From positions 124,001 to 188,000 of the forward strand of contig WGMX01000028.1 of the NCBI GenBank assembly GCA_016124855.1: a stretch of DNA of 64,000 nt, given 5' to 3'. The notes under the pieces were generated by a model. It did not search any database. It worked only from the letters and a program-made list of their open reading frames with translations, and was not told the DNA's origin. Source of the DNA: Anaerolineaceae bacterium (GTDB taxonomy: Bacteria > Chloroflexota > Anaerolineae > Aggregatilineales > Phototrophicaceae). Shown here piece by piece: positions 46,613-54,951 of this stretch; the stretch's first letter is position 1, and each line of letters begins with the position of its first letter. Position numbers and translations under genes: made by a program.

Positions 46613-47275
46613 ATGTCGAGAATTGATACAGACCAGCCAATCCTCATTATTCAGGATGAAAACCAGCCGATCCGGCACTGGCCTGTGGAAAAGGATACTG
46701 TCATACTCGGTCGTGATGAAGACTGTGATTTGACGTTACCTGATCGACAAATTTCGCGCCAGCATATCCGCATTTCGAAAGAGGGCGACAATTATTTTAT
46801 TACTGACTTGGATAGCAAAAATGGTACGTGGGTCAATGGACTTCAACTAAAGGGGACAAGAGAACTGCATGATGGCGACGAAATTCATGTTGCCCTTGCT
46901 GTTCGGCTGAAATTCATTGATTCAGATGCAACCAGCCCATTAGCCAGTGAGCCGCCGGCTTTTATCACAGGAAAACTTAGGCTTGATCCAGAGGCACGGC
47001 GAGTATTCGTTCGTGGAATTGAACTTAATCCACCACTTAGCCTGCCGCAGTACCGGCTGCTAGAACTCCTTTTTGTGAACTCTGGCCGCATTTGCACCCG
47101 AGATCATGTAATCGAAACCGTTTGGCCGGAAGCTATGGGCGAAGGCGTAAGTGAACAGGCAATTGACGCATTAATCCGGCGCTTACGTGACCGGTTGGCA
47201 GAAGTTGATCCTGACAGCCAGTATATTATCACGGTGCGGGGTCATGGTTTCCGCCTTGAAAATCCTGCTGGTTAA
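46613..47275 (+). CDS. FHA domain - winged-helix DNA-binding regulator
   Basis: A 220-residue fusion. The N-terminal FHA domain (about 25-103) has G33-R34, S48RQH51 and D67SKNGTWVN75, the phosphothreonine-binding residues. The C-terminal half (about 118-216) is an OmpR/PhoB-type winged helix: LSLPQYRLLELLFVNSGRI, ISEQ-like VSEQAIDALIRRLRDRL and ITVRGHGFRLE. It replaces the phospho-aspartate receiver of two-component regulators with a phosphothreonine reader, so it probably answers to a serine/threonine kinase such as the one at 8049. GAGGAG precedes the ATG. It lies 78 bp before the acylation locus and may control it. Confidence 0.9.
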   Translation: MSRIDTDQPILIIQDENQPIRHWPVEKDTVILGRDEDCDLTLPDRQISRQHIRISKEGDNYFITDLDSKNGTWVNGLQLKGTRELHDGDEIHVALAVRLKFIDSDATSPLASEPPAFITGKLRLDPEARRVFVRGIELNPPLSLPQYRLLELLFVNSGRICTRDHVIETVWPEAMGEGVSEQAIDALIRRLRDRLAEVDPDSQYIITVRGHGFRLENPAG

Positions 47276-47353
47276 TTAATCTCGCTTTATCAGTAAGCAA
47301 AATAAACCATTGTGACTTTAAAAGTCTCAATGTTTGAGTTATTCGAGTTTCAT

Positions 47354-47473
47354 ATGCTCCGTCATATTTTCACACGCGAAAATCTATTTGCACTCGCCCT
47401 ATGCATACTCGTAATCCTGCTGATTATTGTCACGACAGAGTCAGCACCGCAATGGATTTATCAAGGATTTTGA
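47354..47473 (+). CDS. DltX-like single-TM microprotein of the acylation locus
   Basis: A 39-residue ORF starting MLRHIFTRENLFALALCILV. It has a basic N terminus, one helix (about 11-27) and a short outer tail ending in PQWIYQGF at the C terminus. In Dlt systems the microprotein DltX has the same shape and a C-terminal F-I-Y-x-x-F type motif whose tyrosine accepts the acyl group from DltB. The W-I-Y-Q-G-F end is very close. It lies 3 bp before the MBOAT gene, where dltX-like genes are expected. The ribosome-binding site is weak (CGAG, 6 bases). The link is inferred from length, topology, motif and position; coding is supported by those same points. Confidence 0.7.
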   Translation: MLRHIFTRENLFALALCILVILLIIVTTESAPQWIYQGF

Positions 47474-47476
47474 GGT

Positions 47477-48907
47477 GTGGAACTCCTGCACATTGCGATC
47501 TTCATCATCGCGGGTCTGATTTTCTCGCTGGCATTACCATCCAAATGGCGCGAGTGGGTTATATTGATCGGCAGCATCATTGGTATTTATTGGCTGCAAC
47601 CGACACTAAATATCCGATGGCTTGATTACAGTTTACCGACAGCGACGCTTGGAATTAGTGTCTTTTGCTGGTTGGTAACTCGATCATCGAATATTCCGCT
47701 TTTGCGCGAAGATTGGATGGCTGTCGGCGTGGTAATCGCCATCGCGCTGTTTTTGACATTGAGTCGCTATGTTGAAATCCCAATTGAACTGACATCACGT
47801 CCGCCCGACACATGGCAAGTCGCAGGATGCTTGGTCGCCCTAACCGGTGTCGTGGTGGTATTGCAAAAACGACAATCGAGCAGCGTACTGATTAGTGCCG
47901 TGATTCTGTTTATCATCGGATTATTTATCCTTCTAAAAACGGAAATTTTCACCACTGAATTGAGCCGAATCTTGCGAGGACAAACGGGGCAAGATCAGAC
48001 ATTGGCAGGCGCGATTGATATTCAATGGCTCGGCTTTTCCTATGTCGCGTTTAGACTGATTCACACACTGCGTGACCGACAAACTGGATTACTGCCTGAA
48101 CTATCGCTACGCGAATATTTAACCTATGTGATTTTCTTTCCAGCCTATGCGGCAGGCCCGATTGACCGAGCCGAACGTTTTCACGGCGATTATGAAACAT
48201 TGGCGACTTACAAAGGTCGTGACGCCAACCATCTAACAATTGCGTTGACACGTATTAGTGTGGGGTTATTTAAGAAGTTTGTCGCTGCTGATAGCTTAGC
48301 ATATTTTAGTCTCAGCTCAAGCAATTACTTGCAAGTTAATTCGACAATGGCAGCGTGGCTGCTGCTCTATGCTTATGCCATGCGTTTGTACTTTGACTTT
48401 AGCGGGTATAGTGACATTGCCATCGGGATAGGAATGTTATTGGGCATCCAAATGCCAGAGAATTTTGACCAGCCGTATCTTAAGAATAACATTACGTCCT
48501 TCTGGCAAAGCTGGCACATGACCTTAAGTAATTGGGTGCGAACATATGTCTATTCTCCACTTTCACGGACGCTTCTGAGACGCAAAAATAAGCCAACGAC
48601 CCCTATGATTATCTTGATTTGTACGCTTGCAACAATGGTTGTCATTGGGTTGTGGCACGGAGTGACGCTTCCATTTGCGATTTGGGGGGTGTGGCATGGA
48701 GTTGGTTTATTCGCTCATAAAATATGGAGCGACCGAACAAGAAGCTGGTATCGTGGTTTGAAGCAGCGGCCTTCACGACAACGGATATGGTATGGTGTGG
48801 GAACCCTGTTGACGTTTCACTTTGTCTTGTTGGGATGGGTATGGTTTGCCATGCCGGATATGAGTTCAGCGCTACACTTCTTTGGTGGTTTGTTAGGTTT
48901 ACGATGA
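47477..48907 (+). CDS. MBOAT family O-acyltransferase (DltB/AlgI type)
   Basis: A 476-residue multi-helix membrane enzyme. The DltB-like signature FFPAYAAGPIDRAERF is at about 215-230, followed by the MBOAT core with YFDFSGYSDIAIGIGMLLGI, LKNNITSFWQSWHMTLSNWV and the histidine-bearing GLWHGVTLPFAIWGVWHG (H394 and H407). It should pass an acyl group from the cytoplasmic carrier to the outside through a membrane tunnel. The start is GTG at 47477, close to a GAGG that overlaps the microprotein stop. The next gene overlaps by 4 bp (ATGA). GPIDR and the carrier/ligase genes favour DltB over AlgI. Confidence 0.9.
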   Translation: MELLHIAIFIIAGLIFSLALPSKWREWVILIGSIIGIYWLQPTLNIRWLDYSLPTATLGISVFCWLVTRSSNIPLLREDWMAVGVVIAIALFLTLSRYVEIPIELTSRPPDTWQVAGCLVALTGVVVVLQKRQSSSVLISAVILFIIGLFILLKTEIFTTELSRILRGQTGQDQTLAGAIDIQWLGFSYVAFRLIHTLRDRQTGLLPELSLREYLTYVIFFPAYAAGPIDRAERFHGDYETLATYKGRDANHLTIALTRISVGLFKKFVAADSLAYFSLSSSNYLQVNSTMAAWLLLYAYAMRLYFDFSGYSDIAIGIGMLLGIQMPENFDQPYLKNNITSFWQSWHMTLSNWVRTYVYSPLSRTLLRRKNKPTTPMIILICTLATMVVIGLWHGVTLPFAIWGVWHGVGLFAHKIWSDRTRSWYRGLKQRPSRQRIWYGVGTLLTFHFVLLGWVWFAMPDMSSALHFFGGLLGLR

Positions 48908-50052
48908 GCGACTGGAAGTGGCTCATAGGTTACGGTTATTCTTGGCGATTTTTCGTTCGCGTCGTGAGTAAAGCATTTGCCCTATTTGCTATCGCCAATT
49001 TGATTTTCGCGATTAGTGATCCGCTACCCTTTATCGGACGGATTTCGATTTATAACTGGTTAGTGCCGGGACGAGATCGACTCCCGTACTGGGAAAGCAA
49101 CGAATCGTATAATTTAGGGCTGAACAGCATCGAAGCCATGTTCAGTTCACATAAGATTTCTCAACCTAAAAAAGCTGACGAATATCGGGTGATTGTTGTT
49201 GGGGATTCGTCGGTGTGGGGAATCTTGCTGAAAAACAGCGATACGTTAACGGGAAATCTGAATAAGGCAAAAATCAAAATTGGTAACAAAACACTTGCGG
49301 CCTATAACATCGGACATCCAGTAATGTCGATTACCAAAGACTTGATGCTGATGGAATACGCGCTTAATTACCAGCCCGATTTAGTTGTTTGGTTGGTAAC
49401 GCTTGAAGCGATGCCCTACTCCAAGCAACTGGATGCACCACTTGCCCAAAATAATGCGGTTCGTGTTCGCAGTCTTATTAGGCGCTTTGATTTGAAATTG
49501 GATGTCAACGACACACGATTTGTCGTTCCTGATTTTTGGGGACGGACAATTATTGGTCAGCGGCGACCTCTCGCAGATTGGTGGCGATTGCAGCTTTATG
49601 GAATTGATTGGGCAGCAACTGGCATTGACCAAGTTAATGGTTCGTATACGCCACGCAGTAATGATTTGGAGGCAGATGTTACATGGCAAGGGTTTAATGA
49701 AAAACAGGGGTTTCAAGCGGGAGACATTGCCATTGATGTCTTGAGTGCGGGACACAAACTGGCGGGTCAAATCCCAATGTTAGTGATTAATGAGCCAATT
49801 TTTGTTGCGGATGGGCGCAACAGTAACATTCGCTACAATTTCTGGTATCCGAAATGGGCGTATGATGATTATCGCGAATTGATGGTTCAAACGTCTGAGC
49901 ATGAGAACTGGAAGTATGTTGATTTGTGGGATAGCATAGCACCTCAAAATTTCACTGACAGTCCAGTTCACTTGAATGCCAGCGGATCACAACAGCTTAG
50001 TGTGCTGGCTGGTCAAATAATTCATGACTATGTAAACAACAAACCATCATAA
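48904..50052 (+). CDS. Membrane-anchored SGNH-fold protein (DltD/AlgJ-like)
   Basis: A 382-residue protein with one N-terminal anchor (about 18-38) and an outer SGNH-like domain. Block I is VIVVGDSSVWG with nucleophile S102; the C-terminal block is DSPVHLNASG with D352 and H356 (spacing DxxxH). In Dlt and alginate systems the analogous DltD/AlgJ/AlgX proteins move the acyl group to the final polymer. The start at 48904 overlaps the MBOAT stop; longer in-frame starts lie inside the MBOAT gene and read another frame of it. The carrier gene follows after 10 bp. Confidence 0.85.
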   Translation: MSDWKWLIGYGYSWRFFVRVVSKAFALFAIANLIFAISDPLPFIGRISIYNWLVPGRDRLPYWESNESYNLGLNSIEAMFSSHKISQPKKADEYRVIVVGDSSVWGILLKNSDTLTGNLNKAKIKIGNKTLAAYNIGHPVMSITKDLMLMEYALNYQPDLVVWLVTLEAMPYSKQLDAPLAQNNAVRVRSLIRRFDLKLDVNDTRFVVPDFWGRTIIGQRRPLADWWRLQLYGIDWAATGIDQVNGSYTPRSNDLEADVTWQGFNEKQGFQAGDIAIDVLSAGHKLAGQIPMLVINEPIFVADGRNSNIRYNFWYPKWAYDDYRELMVQTSEHENWKYVDLWDSIAPQNFTDSPVHLNASGSQQLSVLAGQIIHDYVNNKPS

Positions 50053-50062
50053 GAGGAAAATA

Positions 50063-50314
50063 ATGGACGAAAAAACTGTTCACGACAAGCTGCGCGCCTT
50101 TATTTTGAAAGACCTCATTCGCGATCCTCAATATGACCTTACGGATGACGAAGGGATTGTTACGGAAGGGATGATCGACTCTTTTTCGCTGGCTCAAATT
50201 GGGGTATTTGCCGAGCAAGAATTCAATGTCTATATCCCTGACCCCGATTTGACGGTCGCCAAAATGGATACCCTCAAGCAAATGGTGGCGCGTATTATGC
50301 GCGATATTCAATAG
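50063..50314 (+). CDS. Acyl carrier protein (DltC-like)
   Basis: An 83-residue, acidic four-helix carrier. The phosphopantetheine attachment serine is S40 in EGMIDSFSLAQIGVF (DSF/DSL motif). AGAGGAAAAT precedes the ATG. It is placed between the SGNH protein and the acyl-AMP ligase, so it should be loaded by the ligase and serve the MBOAT. A phosphopantetheinyl transferase is not in the window. Confidence 0.88.
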   Translation: MDEKTVHDKLRAFILKDLIRDPQYDLTDDEGIVTEGMIDSFSLAQIGVFAEQEFNVYIPDPDLTVAKMDTLKQMVARIMRDIQ

Positions 50315-50319
50315 CTTAT

Positions 50320-52008
50320 ATGCTCAATCTTTCTAACCGCGAGAAATTCTCAACACTTCTTGATGCCATCACATTTACTCTATGGGAGGAGAATCGGGCA
50401 GCGATCATATTTTTGGCAACCGATGCCGAGCCAACAATCGTAACGCAGCGGGAGTTTATTACCAGTGCCAAACAGTACGCATCAGCATTAACGAAGTTAG
50501 GCATCCAGAACCGCGATTTAGTGGTTATTGCTCATACTCAGAACCTCGAAAGCATTTATGCATTTTGGGGAACGATGATGATTGGCGCAATTCCATCGAT
50601 GTTCCCTACGCTGACAGAAAAACTTGATCCCGACATTTACATGCGTGAAATCGGGGAGCTTGTCAACCGGTCAGAAGTCAAAGCAGTTCTGACGACCGAG
50701 GAATTTGCTCCTACCCTTCAAGAACGGATAACCTGCTCGGTATATGGTTCAGATACGTTTCGTAATTTATTGCAGGGTGAGCAAATCAAAATTGCTTCGG
50801 ATGCCACTCGGCCACAATTTACGGCCTTTTTACAACACTCAAGCGGGACAACCGGACTTCAAAAAGGTGTGGCATTGTCACATGAGGCAGTACTTAATCA
50901 ATTGGCGGCTTATAGTAATGCACTCGCTTTACGTCAAACCGATGTCATTGTTAGTTGGCTGCCTTTATATCACGACATGGGATTAATCGCAGGTTTTGTT
51001 CAACCGATTGTGCAAGGCATACCTCTGGTGCTGATGTCTCCATTTGACTGGGTAAAACATCCGGCAATGCTGCTCAAAGCGATTCACAATTACAAAGCCA
51101 CGCTATGTTGGCTGCCAAACTTTGCCTATAACCATTTGGCAAGAACGGTCAGGCAACGGGACAGTGAGGGGCTTGATTTATCAAGTATACGGGCATTCAT
51201 CAACTGTTCCGAGCCTGTCCGACACGAAAGTCATCAGCTATTTGCGGAACGTTTTGCCCCAAACGGCGTGAGAAGTCGTCAATTAACGGTCAGCTACGCA
51301 ATGGCAGAAAATACGTTTGCCGTGACCCAAACGCCTGTAGATCAAGAACCGCATGTAGAGGTGGTCAAACGGCAAGCACTTCAACATGAGCTGCGCGCAA
51401 TCCTCACAAGTGATGTGTCAGCGGGTGAAAGCGTTGTTTCATGTGGAAGACCGATTAACGGAACGATGATTAAAGTGGTGGGTGAGGCTGGGCAAGATTT
51501 GGGTGAACGGCAAGTTGGTGAAGTGATGGTTAAGAGTAATTGTATGCTCACCGGATACTACCATCGTGAAGATTTACAACCCTTTGACCGAGACGGATGG
51601 TATAAAACCGGTGATAAAGGTTACATTGCCAACGGTGAGATTTTTATCGTAGGTCGCAGTAAAGATTTAATTATTAATGCTGGCAAAAACATTTATCCGC
51701 AAGACATTGAGGCGATTGTCAATTCAGTGTCAGGGGTGCATCCGGGGCGGGCCGTTGTATTTGGGGTGGCAGATGAACGTGAAGGGACTGAACTTATTGC
51801 GGTGGTTGCGGAAGTTGAGTCGACCGAAGCCACAATTCGAAAACAAATCACCCAGAGTATCCGGCAACAGGTAGGGCGGCAAAGCGATGTTACCCTTAAT
51901 TATGTTACGTTAGTAGACAAAGGCTGGCTCATCAAAACATCTAGTGGCAAAATTGCACGGGGCAAAAATCGTGACAAGTGGCTGAATGAACGGCAAGGCC
52001 AATCCTAA
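50320..52008 (+). CDS. Fatty-acyl-AMP ligase-like adenylate-forming enzyme
   Basis: A 562-residue member of the AMP-binding superfamily. The P-loop is HSSGTTGLQKGV (about 170-181), followed by the SWLPLYHDMGLIAGFVQPI stretch typical of fatty-acyl-AMP ligases (FAAL), YAMAENTF, the YKTGDKGYI motif and GRSKDLIINAGKNIYPQDIE; the C-terminal lysine is in SSGKIARGKNRDKW. FAALs activate a carboxylic acid with ATP and pass it to a carrier protein and not to CoA. It starts 5 bp after the carrier gene. It takes the place of DltA, so the acyl group is probably not D-alanine; a fatty or hydroxy acid is more likely. Confidence 0.87.
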   Translation: MLNLSNREKFSTLLDAITFTLWEENRAAIIFLATDAEPTIVTQREFITSAKQYASALTKLGIQNRDLVVIAHTQNLESIYAFWGTMMIGAIPSMFPTLTEKLDPDIYMREIGELVNRSEVKAVLTTEEFAPTLQERITCSVYGSDTFRNLLQGEQIKIASDATRPQFTAFLQHSSGTTGLQKGVALSHEAVLNQLAAYSNALALRQTDVIVSWLPLYHDMGLIAGFVQPIVQGIPLVLMSPFDWVKHPAMLLKAIHNYKATLCWLPNFAYNHLARTVRQRDSEGLDLSSIRAFINCSEPVRHESHQLFAERFAPNGVRSRQLTVSYAMAENTFAVTQTPVDQEPHVEVVKRQALQHELRAILTSDVSAGESVVSCGRPINGTMIKVVGEAGQDLGERQVGEVMVKSNCMLTGYYHREDLQPFDRDGWYKTGDKGYIANGEIFIVGRSKDLIINAGKNIYPQDIEAIVNSVSGVHPGRAVVFGVADEREGTELIAVVAEVESTEATIRKQITQSIRQQVGRQSDVTLNYVTLVDKGWLIKTSSGKIARGKNRDKWLNERQGQS

Positions 52009-52062
52009 TTACGGCTCATCTTGGCGATGTTACTATAAGACATATATTTACAGTGTAAAGTG

Positions 52063-53211
52063 ATGAAGGTTCTGCTCTCCATGAAATCGCTTATGTCCTA
52101 CGCAGTCGTCGTCATTGCGGGCGTATTCCTGCAGCCATTGATTGCGCCCACAGTGATTCCTGAAACAACTGCTTATGAGCCAACTGTTATATACGCAGGA
52201 CCAAGTGATAGTTTTCAACAACTTGGAAAACTGAACCCGGGTTTGCCTATAAATATTACCGAACGTAATCACACTGGTATGTGGGTGCACATTGTTAGAA
52301 AAGCGGATGACAAAATTGTTCAAGATGGCTGGGTAATATCAGCCTATTTAAACCGCGACAACACTATTCAATTTGGTGATATTCCGATTAACACCACCGT
52401 CGGGGACGCTGATCCAACAGCCGTGAATAGTAAATCCATGGCAACATTGTATTCCGTGCCGGTGATTCCGACGATTAGTGATGCAATGGTTGAGGTTTAT
52501 CAACACGGTCAAGAATTAGGGAATCTGAGTAACGCTATCACCAAAGTCGGCGACAGTCTGAGTGAAAACGTCCAGTATTTAATGCCGATGAGCAATCCTG
52601 AGCGCAGACTTGGACCATACGAGTATCTAGCCGATACAGTCAATTTTTACGGCAGTTCGGTTGCGACCGCCAGTGTGGCAGCACGATTAGGTATGAGCAC
52701 CTACGGGGTAGTTGATCCGTTTTGGGCCGATAAAAAGCTGTGCCAACCACGAGAAACGCCGCTAGATTGTGAATATCGACTCAAAAAGCCGAGTGTGGCC
52801 TTTATCATGTTTGGCCCAAATGATGTCCGCAGCATGACTGAAGATAAATACGCGGCACAGATGCGGCAAATTATCGAAGACACGCTGGCTCATGGCACGA
52901 TTCCGGTTATATCGACATTTAGTACTCACCCAGATGAGGAATATTTCTGGCAGTCGATTAATTTCAACTTACAATTGGTGTCGTTGGCTCAAGAATATCA
53001 AATTCCGTTGATTAACTTATGGGCGGCGGCACGTGTCTTGCCGGAATATGGACTCGACAGAGATAAAGTTCACCTGAAGGTTAGCGGATTTGCGTATCTT
53101 AAGTACGATACAGGACATGAGGCGTTTTATGGCGTTGTACTCCATAACTTGCTTTCAATTTGCACACTTGATGACATCCGACATAAACTGGGTATTGAGG
53201 TTCAAAAGTGA
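52063..53211 (+). CDS. Secreted SH3b - SGNH hydrolase-like protein
   Basis: A 382-residue exported protein. A signal peptide or anchor (about 10-28) is followed by an SH3b-like domain (about 38-105; YAGPSDSFQQLGKLNPG and MWVHIV...DGWVISAYL) and an SGNH domain. Its blocks are KVGDSLSEN (S165), FYGSS, FGPNDV and DRDKVHLKVSG (D334 and H337). This is the complete SGNH/GDSL set, so it may be an active esterase or transacylase acting on wall polymers. It follows the ligase by 54 bp. I infer a second envelope enzyme of the same acylation pathway, perhaps deacylating or transferring. The start could also be the ATG at 52081. Confidence 0.82.
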   Translation: MKVLLSMKSLMSYAVVVIAGVFLQPLIAPTVIPETTAYEPTVIYAGPSDSFQQLGKLNPGLPINITERNHTGMWVHIVRKADDKIVQDGWVISAYLNRDNTIQFGDIPINTTVGDADPTAVNSKSMATLYSVPVIPTISDAMVEVYQHGQELGNLSNAITKVGDSLSENVQYLMPMSNPERRLGPYEYLADTVNFYGSSVATASVAARLGMSTYGVVDPFWADKKLCQPRETPLDCEYRLKKPSVAFIMFGPNDVRSMTEDKYAAQMRQIIEDTLAHGTIPVISTFSTHPDEEYFWQSINFNLQLVSLAQEYQIPLINLWAAARVLPEYGLDRDKVHLKVSGFAYLKYDTGHEAFYGVVLHNLLSICTLDDIRHKLGIEVQK

Positions 53212-53594
53212 AACGATTTTGTATAGGCATGTGTTTGCTATTCGGACTAATGCTGACCGCCTGCGGTGGAGGAAATGCAGCCACCAATAATGACGAGGCT
53301 GGTAAAGTTGTGCTGCAATATTTACAAGCCAAGATTGATGGCAAACGTGACACATTACAAGGTTTACTTTGTGCTTCGCAAGAGGTTAACCTTGACCGCG
53401 AGGCGCAATCCTTTAGCGGGGTCAAGGCATATCTCGACAACGCAACCTGCCAAAAAGATGCAAACGCCAACACGGTCACCTGCAGCGGCGCAATTGTGGC
53501 GGACTACAATGGCGAAAATACGGATTTTCCGCTGACAAAATACAACGTTATTCAAGAGGATGGGCAGTGGAAATGGTGCGGTGAGGCGGGGTAA
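53208..53594 (+). CDS. Small lipoprotein, function unknown
   Basis: A 128-residue protein starting with GTG, with GAGG upstream and a 4-bp overlap (GTGA) with the previous gene. The signal ends in lipobox LTAC, so it is lipid-anchored at about C19. The mature part is like the NTF2-like or DUF4878-type small domains (AGKVVLQYLQAKIDGKRD, then YNVIQEDGQWKWCGEAG) and has several cysteines that may pair. It is the last gene of the acylation operon. Confidence 0.8.
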   Translation: MKRFCIGMCLLFGLMLTACGGGNAATNNDEAGKVVLQYLQAKIDGKRDTLQGLLCASQEVNLDREAQSFSGVKAYLDNATCQKDANANTVTCSGAIVADYNGENTDFPLTKYNVIQEDGQWKWCGEAG

Positions 53595-53607
53595 AACTAG
53601 ATTCCGC

Positions 53608-53643
53608 ACTCTAGCCCTCCCCATAAATGAGGGAGGGAATCAA
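53608..53643. repeat. Short palindromic interspersed repeat, copy 2
   Basis: CCCTCCCC-ATAAAT-GAGGGAGGG (core 53615-53637), flanked by ACTCTAG and AATCAA. It matches copy 1 at 29469-29502 in stem, loop and flanks. Again it lies just after a stop codon and just before a start codon. Confidence 0.75.
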
Positions 53644-53661
53644 GCTAAGCAGGTTATTCAT

Positions 53662-54945
53662 ATGCCGATGTCACAGAGTTTCAAGGATAGATTAAGCCCA
53701 ATATTGCCTGAAATCGCCCAGCACTTCGGCACTCCGTTTCATATTTACGATGAAGTGGGCATCAGAGAAACTGGTGAAAAGCTCAAATCGGCATTTCAAG
53801 CTGTCAAAGGCTTCCGCGAATATTACGCTGTAAAGGCGCTTCCCAATCCTCATATATTGACAATCATGCGAGATATGGGATTTGGATTTGATTGCAGTTC
53901 GGTGGCAGAACTTATCCTTGCCCGCCAAGTTGGCGCGCACAGTAATGACATTATGTTTACGTCAAATAATACCAGCCAAACTGATTTTGAAGCGGCCTTT
54001 GCAGATGGTGGCTGCATTATTAATCTAGATGACATTTCGTTACTGAAAAAGCTGCCCCAAATCCCGGACCAGATTTGTTTTCGCTATAACCCCGGCTCAG
54101 GACGCACTGGAAACGCAATCATTGGCAACCCCGCTGAAGCCAAATACGGAATCAGTCATGAGCAATTCTATGAGGCTTACCAGCAAGCCCAAACGCTGGG
54201 AATCAAACGATTTGGATTGCACACAATGTTGGTTTCGAATGAACGCAACTTTCAATATATGGTTGATACGGTCAAAATGCTCTTAGAACTCATCGAAACG
54301 GCATATACGAGATTGGGCCTTCGCTTTGAATTTATTAACATCGGCGGTGGATTAGGTATACCCTACCGGCCTGAGGAAGAGGTACTTGATGTTGAGGCGT
54401 TAGGCCACGAAGTCGCTGCTTTGCTCGATGAGTTTTATGGTCAACAAAGCTACAAACCAGATTTGCATATGGAATCTGGCCGCTATCTGACCGGGCCGCA
54501 TGGAGTATTAGTCACTAGAGCAATAAATCAGAAACATACCTATCGAGACTATGTAGGGGTCGATGCATCCATGTCTGCGCTGATGCGTCCGGGTATGTAC
54601 AATGCATATCATCATATTGAGGTTTACGGGAAAGAAATAACCGGAAATGAACGTCAGGTTGATGTTGTAGGCGCTTTATGCGAAAATAATGATAAATTTG
54701 CTGTACAACGTGCGCTGCCGCCGATTGAAGACGGAGATTTATTGATTATCCAAGATACAGGCGCACATGGTCACGCGATGGGCTTTAATTACAATGGTCG
54801 TCTACGACCACAGGAATTACTTCTGCATCCCAATGGTGAAGTTGAACGTATACGAAGAGCCGAAACATTAGAAGATTACTTCAGAACGCTAAATTTCCCG
54901 CCAAACAAATTCTCACCCGTCCTATCTATACAATCCGTTGTGTAA
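53662..54945 (+). CDS. lysA: PLP-dependent decarboxylase, diaminopimelate decarboxylase-like
   Basis: A 427-residue fold-type III PLP enzyme. The PLP lysine is K58 in EYYAVKALPNPHIL, the phosphate-binding glycines are in FINIGGGLGIPY, and the second-subunit cysteine motif is C340-E-N-N-D in GALCENNDKFA, the CExxD pattern of diaminopimelate decarboxylase. It would make lysine from meso-diaminopimelate, although ornithine/arginine decarboxylase relatives share the fold. The true start is ATG 53662; longer in-frame sequence runs through the palindromic repeat. It lies just after the acylation operon, with the repeat in between. The HTMLVSNERN segment differs from classic LysA HIGSQ, so specificity is not certain. 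Confidence 0.8.
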   Translation: MPMSQSFKDRLSPILPEIAQHFGTPFHIYDEVGIRETGEKLKSAFQAVKGFREYYAVKALPNPHILTIMRDMGFGFDCSSVAELILARQVGAHSNDIMFTSNNTSQTDFEAAFADGGCIINLDDISLLKKLPQIPDQICFRYNPGSGRTGNAIIGNPAEAKYGISHEQFYEAYQQAQTLGIKRFGLHTMLVSNERNFQYMVDTVKMLLELIETAYTRLGLRFEFINIGGGLGIPYRPEEEVLDVEALGHEVAALLDEFYGQQSYKPDLHMESGRYLTGPHGVLVTRAINQKHTYRDYVGVDASMSALMRPGMYNAYHHIEVYGKEITGNERQVDVVGALCENNDKFAVQRALPPIEDGDLLIIQDTGAHGHAMGFNYNGRLRPQELLLHPNGEVERIRRAETLEDYFRTLNFPPNKFSPVLSIQSVV

Positions 54946-54951
54946 TAACTG

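Noticed and set aside
47477..50052. Plain alginate- or wall-type O-acetylation pair (AlgI plus AlgJ/AlgX).
   Set aside because: The carrier protein, adenylating ligase and microprotein are tightly linked to the pair, which acetyl-transfer systems do not need. It stays an alternative for the MBOAT alone.
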